Position numbers and translations under genes: made by a program
Assembly: GCA_025964075.1 (NCBI GenBank)
Contig: JAOPZQ010000314.1
Coordinates: 1-5,178 of the forward strand
Direction of reading: 5' to 3'
Length of the DNA stretch: 5,178 bases
From: Solirubrobacterales bacterium
Lineage (GTDB): Bacteria > Actinomycetota > Thermoleophilia > Solirubrobacterales > Solirubrobacteraceae
Part shown: one piece after another, positions 5,125 to 5,178 of the stretch
Layout of the letters: the number at the start of each line of letters is the position of its first letter
How positions within the stretch are numbered: the first letter of the stretch is position 1
The notes under the pieces: model-generated
The model's input: the letters and a program-made list of their open reading frames with translations, nothing else
Database searches by the model: none
What the model was told of the DNA's origin: nothing

Positions 5125-5178
5125 GCGCTCGTCTCCTTCGGCGCCTCGGCCAACGGGTCGTCCTCGTTCGCCGCGACG
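5121..5178 (-). CDS. C-terminal end of the upstream operon gene, probably the catalytic subunit
   Basis: Only the last 18 codons and the stop are present, reading VAANEDDPLAEAPKETSA. The TGA (5123-5121) overlaps the GTG start of the Fe-S gene as GTGA, and the Fe-S gene's AAGGAG lies within these codons, so this frame is almost certainly translated. In FdnGHI-type operons the gene before the Fe-S subunit encodes the molybdopterin, often selenocysteine-containing, catalytic subunit; that identity is inferred from order alone. The acidic, Ala/Pro-rich tail has no recognisable domain. Confidence 0.65.
   Translation of the reverse strand, partial: VAANEDDPLAEAPKETSA
5133..5138 (-). promoter_or_regulatory. 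Shine-Dalgarno site of the Fe-S subunit gene
   Basis: AAGGAG on the minus strand, 8 bases before the GTG at 5124, decides in favour of this GTG over the internal ATG at 5067. Confidence 0.75.

Noticed and set aside
1..5178. CRISPR array, tRNA, rRNA, insertion sequence or integrase
   Set aside because: No regularly spaced direct repeats, tRNA-like cloverleaf, transposase motif or long terminal inverted repeats were seen on either strand.

Overview
The window is very GC-rich, densely coding DNA, roughly 70% GC or more by eye, with tight gene packing and 4-bp start/stop overlaps. It suggests a high-GC actinobacterial lineage. A PilT-type ATPase, DUF2267 and DUF2630 proteins and an FdnH/NrfD-type formate dehydrogenase module together fit Thermoleophilia (Solirubrobacterales-like) best, but this placement is inferred from gene content and not proven.

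Layout from left to right. Positions 1-115 are non-coding and hold a run of stem-loops, one of which (95-111) lies directly after the hxlR stop. Minus strand: an HxlR-family regulator (116-490), then a PilT/GspE-type retraction ATPase (529-1671). The 38-bp gap between them holds a perfect 7-bp inverted repeat overlapping a promoter-like sequence, a good candidate for HxlR autoregulation. An 87-bp divergent intergenic region (1672-1758) follows. Plus strand: a 259-aa protein of four DUF2267-like half repeats (1759-2538), translationally coupled to an 89-aa DUF2630-type protein (2535-2804). Minus strand, converging on and overlapping that gene by 13 bp: an NrfD-type membrane subunit (2792-4150), a four-cluster [4Fe-4S] FdnH/FdhB-type subunit (4147-5124), and the last 18 codons of a further upstream gene (5121-5178), probably the catalytic subunit. 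These three minus-strand genes are joined by ATGA and GTGA overlaps and form one operon.

Functionally, the right half is the electron-transfer and quinone-reducing end of a membrane-bound molybdopterin oxidoreductase, most likely formate dehydrogenase. Electrons would pass from the catalytic subunit (mostly outside the window) through four Fe-S clusters to the NrfD membrane subunit. The DUF2267-DUF2630 pair is of unknown function. PilT would power type IV pilus retraction, but no other pilus gene is visible.

No complete new system is apparent. The least expected signals are a perfect 13-bp inverted repeat inside the DUF2630 gene, a 55-bp imperfect palindrome that coincides with a lineage-type insertion in the Fe-S subunit and shares sequence with a second palindrome near the same gene's start, the ABAB repeat architecture of the DUF2267 protein, and the structured intergenic segment at the left edge.
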